From Anaeromyces robustus (Eukaryota; Neocallimastigomycota; Neocallimastigomycetes; Neocallimastigales; Neocallimastigaceae), in assembly GCA_002104895.1 (NCBI GenBank), contig MCFG01000658.1, positions 1 to 17,978 on the forward strand: a DNA stretch of 17,978 bases. Direction: 5' to 3'. The notes below the pieces were generated by a model. It searched no databases and was not told the origin of the DNA. It saw only the letters and a list, made by a program, of their open reading frames with translations. The position numbers were made by a program, and so were the translations under genes. Each line of letters begins with the position of its first letter. The stretch's first letter is position 1. Below, piece after piece: positions 15,526 to 17,978 of the stretch.

Positions 15526-17451
15526 TTATTTTTTAACAAAGTAACAAGGTAGATTTTCAGGTGGTTTGTCTTCATAAGGGAGATATGCATCAAGTTTAAA
15601 TTCTTTAAATTTGTTGTTTTGTTTTCTTTTGTATTTAATTGATTTTGAATTACTGATTGCAAAGAATGAGGAGTTGTTAATAATTTCTTTTGAATTTGTT
15701 AAGCAAAAATTTTGACATGTAGAATATTTATTTGATTTTGAATAAAAATATGAATTTGATTTATTTTTATCATTCACACTCTCCTTCGAAAAGATTGGAT
15801 TATTGGGTTTTGAAAAATTAATATTTTGAATAGGTTGATTTGAAGAATTTGATTTTGAGCAAGAATAAGGATTGCCAGAGGAAACAGATTGATTGCCAGA
15901 TTTCAGATTATTACAAGAATTATTATTAAAAGAATCGTTACTAAGATTAACAGAGTTACAAGGAGAATTACTAGAGTTAACAGGATTACAAGAATTTGTA
16001 CTAAGATTAACAGGATTATTACAAGAATTTTTTCTAGGAAGTACACAAGAGTTAGAAACATAAGTTGGTTTATTATTATTTTTCAAAGGTTGTGAATTAA
16101 TTGATTTTGTACGTTCTGAGTGGAAACAAGAAGTATTACAGAAAGATTTATTGCCAGAGTGATTATCAAGATTATTATTATTTTTAGAATGAGGTTTACA
16201 AGATTTATCAGATTTTGTATTTTGAGAATTCGTCACGAATGAATTTGGGAGTATTAAACAATTTGAAAGACAGTAATTTGAATTGAAAGTTATTTCTTTA
16301 GTTGTAAAATTGATAGTGGGATTGTGAGTTACGAGCCAATCTATACCAAGAATGCCGCAATACGAAGGTAGATCCACAATATAGAATTCTGTTTTACAAA
16401 GGTGATTTTTATATTTCAACGAGATGGGAAACGTTTTACCAAAAATTGTTTGATTTCCGGCTACTCCAGAAACGGCAGGAAAAGTAGAATCAGAATCAAA
16501 AGGAATATTGTTTTCTTTAGCAAAGTGTATATCCATAAGATTTAATTGAGAACCTGAATCGATGAGTAGTTTAGCATTGCAAGAAGAGTTTAAAGTTTGT
16601 AGATTGAATTCGGCAACTGGAGCATTCAAAGATGGATCATCAGAAAGTCTAGGTCTTGATTTTGGTTTGGATTCTGGATTAGAAATAAAAGCATTGCTGG
16701 AAGAGGGTTTATTGTCATCTTCATTCACTTTATTCTTTAAAGGGCAATTATTAACTTGATGATTTTTTGATCCACAGTAGAAACAAAGATGTTCTTTTCT
16801 TCTTCTTTCTTTTTCTTCACGAGTTATTGTTTCATTAGATTTATTCGAAGCAAATTGAAAAGAGTTAGTATGGCGACCAAAAGAATGATTACTTGAATTA
16901 TTCGGTTTAAAATATTGATTATGCGTAGAAAGTCTTAAATCTATACGAGAAGCTATGGTTTGAAGAGAGAATAAGGATTGTGGCCCAGGAAACATTTCTA
17001 AGATTCTGGTTGCAATATTGTCGTTTAATCCTGCGAGAAAAGCATCCATTTTAGCAGCTTCATTCCAAGAAGAGTCATCTGCGTATTTATTGAACTCCAG
17101 GATATAGCTTCTTACATCTCCTAGACGTCTCTGTTTAATGGTTCTGAGCTTTTGGTTTGCTATGAAGGTTGAATCATAATTTCCAAAGGTAGCTTTAAAC
17201 TTGGATATAAACGCTTCATAGTCATCTAAACATGGGTCCACATTTTCAATTAAAGTTGCGGCCCAATTCATAGCAGAACCGTAAAGTCTGGAAATGATGT
17301 ATGCAACCTTAACTGGATCTTCAGAAAACTTTTCTGGTTGCAACATAAAGACAAGGTTCATTTTTGCAAGGAAGCCTTTAAAGAAACGACGGTCTCCAGA
17401 GAATCCATCTTTGTACGTAACATTTAAATTGAAAAAATTATCTTCGTTCAT
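15526..17451 (-). CDS. gag: Gag-protease polyprotein of a Ty3/gypsy-type retrotransposon
   Basis: The product has 641 residues. Residues about 30-170 form a retrotransposon Gag/capsid domain (LYGSAMNWAATLIE, FGNYDSTFIANQKLRTIKQR, MDAFLAGLND). A basic stretch (REEKERRRKE) leads into a CCHC zinc knuckle at C223, C226, H231 and C236, which would bind the element RNA. An aspartic protease follows, with active-site LLIDSG (Asp298) and the family motif ILGIDWL (367-373). Residues about 400-600 are a low-complexity Asn/Ser/Cys-rich tract with degenerate NPVNLS-NSCN repeats. The ORF ends at a Pro-rich tail (KPPENLPCYFVKK) with no reverse transcriptase. Codon use is less AT-extreme than the surroundings. 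The start is the first ATG after a leader rich in stops. It would assemble particles and process itself; reverse transcriptase and integrase must come from elsewhere. Confidence 0.93.
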   Translation of the reverse strand: MNEDNFFNLNVTYKDGFSGDRRFFKGFLAKMNLVFMLQPEKFSEDPVKVAYIISRLYGSAMNWAATLIENVDPCLDDYEAFISKFKATFGNYDSTFIANQKLRTIKQRRLGDVRSYILEFNKYADDSSWNEAAKMDAFLAGLNDNIATRILEMFPGPQSLFSLQTIASRIDLRLSTHNQYFKPNNSSNHSFGRHTNSFQFASNKSNETITREEKERRRKEHLCFYCGSKNHQVNNCPLKNKVNEDDNKPSSSNAFISNPESKPKSRPRLSDDPSLNAPVAEFNLQTLNSSCNAKLLIDSGSQLNLMDIHFAKENNIPFDSDSTFPAVSGVAGNQTIFGKTFPISLKYKNHLCKTEFYIVDLPSYCGILGIDWLVTHNPTINFTTKEITFNSNYCLSNCLILPNSFVTNSQNTKSDKSCKPHSKNNNNLDNHSGNKSFCNTSCFHSERTKSINSQPLKNNNKPTYVSNSCVLPRKNSCNNPVNLSTNSCNPVNSSNSPCNSVNLSNDSFNNNSCNNLKSGNQSVSSGNPYSCSKSNSSNQPIQNINFSKPNNPIFSKESVNDKNKSNSYFYSKSNKYSTCQNFCLTNSKEIINNSSFFAISNSKSIKYKRKQNNKFKEFKLDAYLPYEDKPPENLPCYFVKK

Positions 17452-17978
17452 CTTTATTTAATTAATTTGTTATTGGTCTCGACTAGGAATTCAAATTGTT
17501 TATTAAGGTAAATTTAAATTTTAATTTCACTTTTTATGCCTTACAACTCAAAAATAAACCGGCAAATGCTACTAACTAGAGGTATATACTAGACCTCGAA
17601 ATAAATATTAAAACTATATAATTAAAGTCGCTTCACCTTCACGACCAACCTCCAGCCTTCGGTGACTGAAGTTCCTTATTTGCCAGAGCTTACGAAGGTA
17701 TTGAACTTGAACGTCCGATATTGCAGTGCTTTTTATCACACAACAATTCCTTCCCCCAAGAAAGCGTGCTTTTCACACTACCCACTTTTATCAATACCTA
17801 AGTAACTAATTGACTATAGTTTCTTAACCTACTAGAAACTAGTTACTTACGCCAAACACTCTGTATATGAGCTCTAAACGCTCCTAGTATATTTACAAAT
17901 AATTTAACCTTAAAAATTAAATAAATATTTGATTACACAGAAGTTTACAAAGATGTTTTTCTTTTAATAATTTTTTCT
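17452..17978 (-). other. untranslated leader of the retrotransposon
   Basis: This part of the element precedes gag and is richer in G/C than host DNA. It contains foldable segments, for example AGAGGTATATACTAGACCTC at 17579-17598 and CTTCGGTGACTGAAG at 17657-17671. A consensus 5' splice site GTAAGT reads on the minus strand at 17850-17845. The 5' LTR and primer-binding site are not reached. No upstream ORF of note is seen. Confidence 0.55.

Larger units (their letters stand above)
14744..17978 (-). mobile_element. gag-only Ty3/gypsy-type LTR retrotransposon, 5' end outside the window
   Basis: In minus-strand order the visible parts are an untranslated leader (17978-17452), one gag-protease ORF (17451-15526), a repeat-filled spacer (15525-15221), a polypurine tract (15220-15209) and the 3' LTR (15208-14744). 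No reverse transcriptase, RNase H or integrase sequence is present between gag and the polypurine tract, so the element cannot move by itself. It fits non-autonomous elements with gag only (TR-GAG type). Intact gag coding and a clean polypurine tract suggest it is young. Confidence 0.8.

Noticed and set aside
15889-16095. Plus-strand open frame with repeated Ile-Thr-Arg
   Set aside because: Antisense of the Asn/Ser repeats in gag.
16562-16759. Plus-strand 65-codon open frame
   Set aside because: Antisense of the conserved gag-protease coding region.

Overview
The window looks like nuclear DNA from a very AT-rich fungus. Two proteins carry a hydrophobic signal peptide followed by dibasic KR sites, and one also has a GPI-type C-terminus. 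Proteins contain Asn runs, and intergenic DNA is almost only A and T. The style best matches an anaerobic gut fungus (Neocallimastigomycota), recalled from general protein style rather than any search; an AT-rich arbuscular mycorrhizal fungus is an alternative. No ribosomal RNA, functional tRNA, CRISPR array or prokaryotic operon is visible.

Layout. 1-38 is the edge of a minus-strand LTR. 39-1106 is gene-free and hairpin-rich. 1107-1678 is a solo LTR (family A, plus strand). 1679-2717 is gene-free with degenerate repeats. 2718-3959 (minus) encodes a secreted, probably GPI-anchored protein with a papain-fold-like His/Cys arrangement. 3960-6552 is gene-free and holds a 37-bp tandem repeat, one copy of a 210-bp dispersed repeat and an isolated GC-richer island. 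6553-7137 is a second family A solo LTR with a perfect 5-bp target duplication. The second copy of the dispersed repeat is at 7657-7865. 8137-9270 holds a cluster of small minus-strand coding pieces: a 59-residue glycine-zipper peptide, a gene split by a frameshift and a stop, and a frameshifted pseudo-exon. 9374-9794 is a family B LTR (minus) that abuts the stop codon of a short secreted-protein ORF at 9799-10158. 10159-14743 has no convincing gene but contains a perfect 92-bp palindrome, a 31-bp-arm hairpin and simple repeats. 14744-17978 is most of a minus-strand Ty3/gypsy-type element: 3' LTR, polypurine tract, a spacer of short repeats, one 641-codon gag-protease ORF and the start of its leader. 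The 5' LTR lies outside the window.

Two points stand out. First, all four complete LTRs, from two families, carry a tRNA-type A box and B box 32-33 nt apart close to the LTR 5' end, as well as conserved TATA motifs (plus CCAAT in family A). This suggests LTRs with both a Pol III-type and a Pol II-type promoter, comparable to the 5S-RNA-bearing Cassandra elements of plants. Second, the large element ends after gag-protease: only about 300 bp of repeats separates its stop codon from the polypurine tract. It therefore lacks reverse transcriptase and integrase and looks like a non-autonomous element that would depend on a relative. The host genes show no evident functional link to one another.
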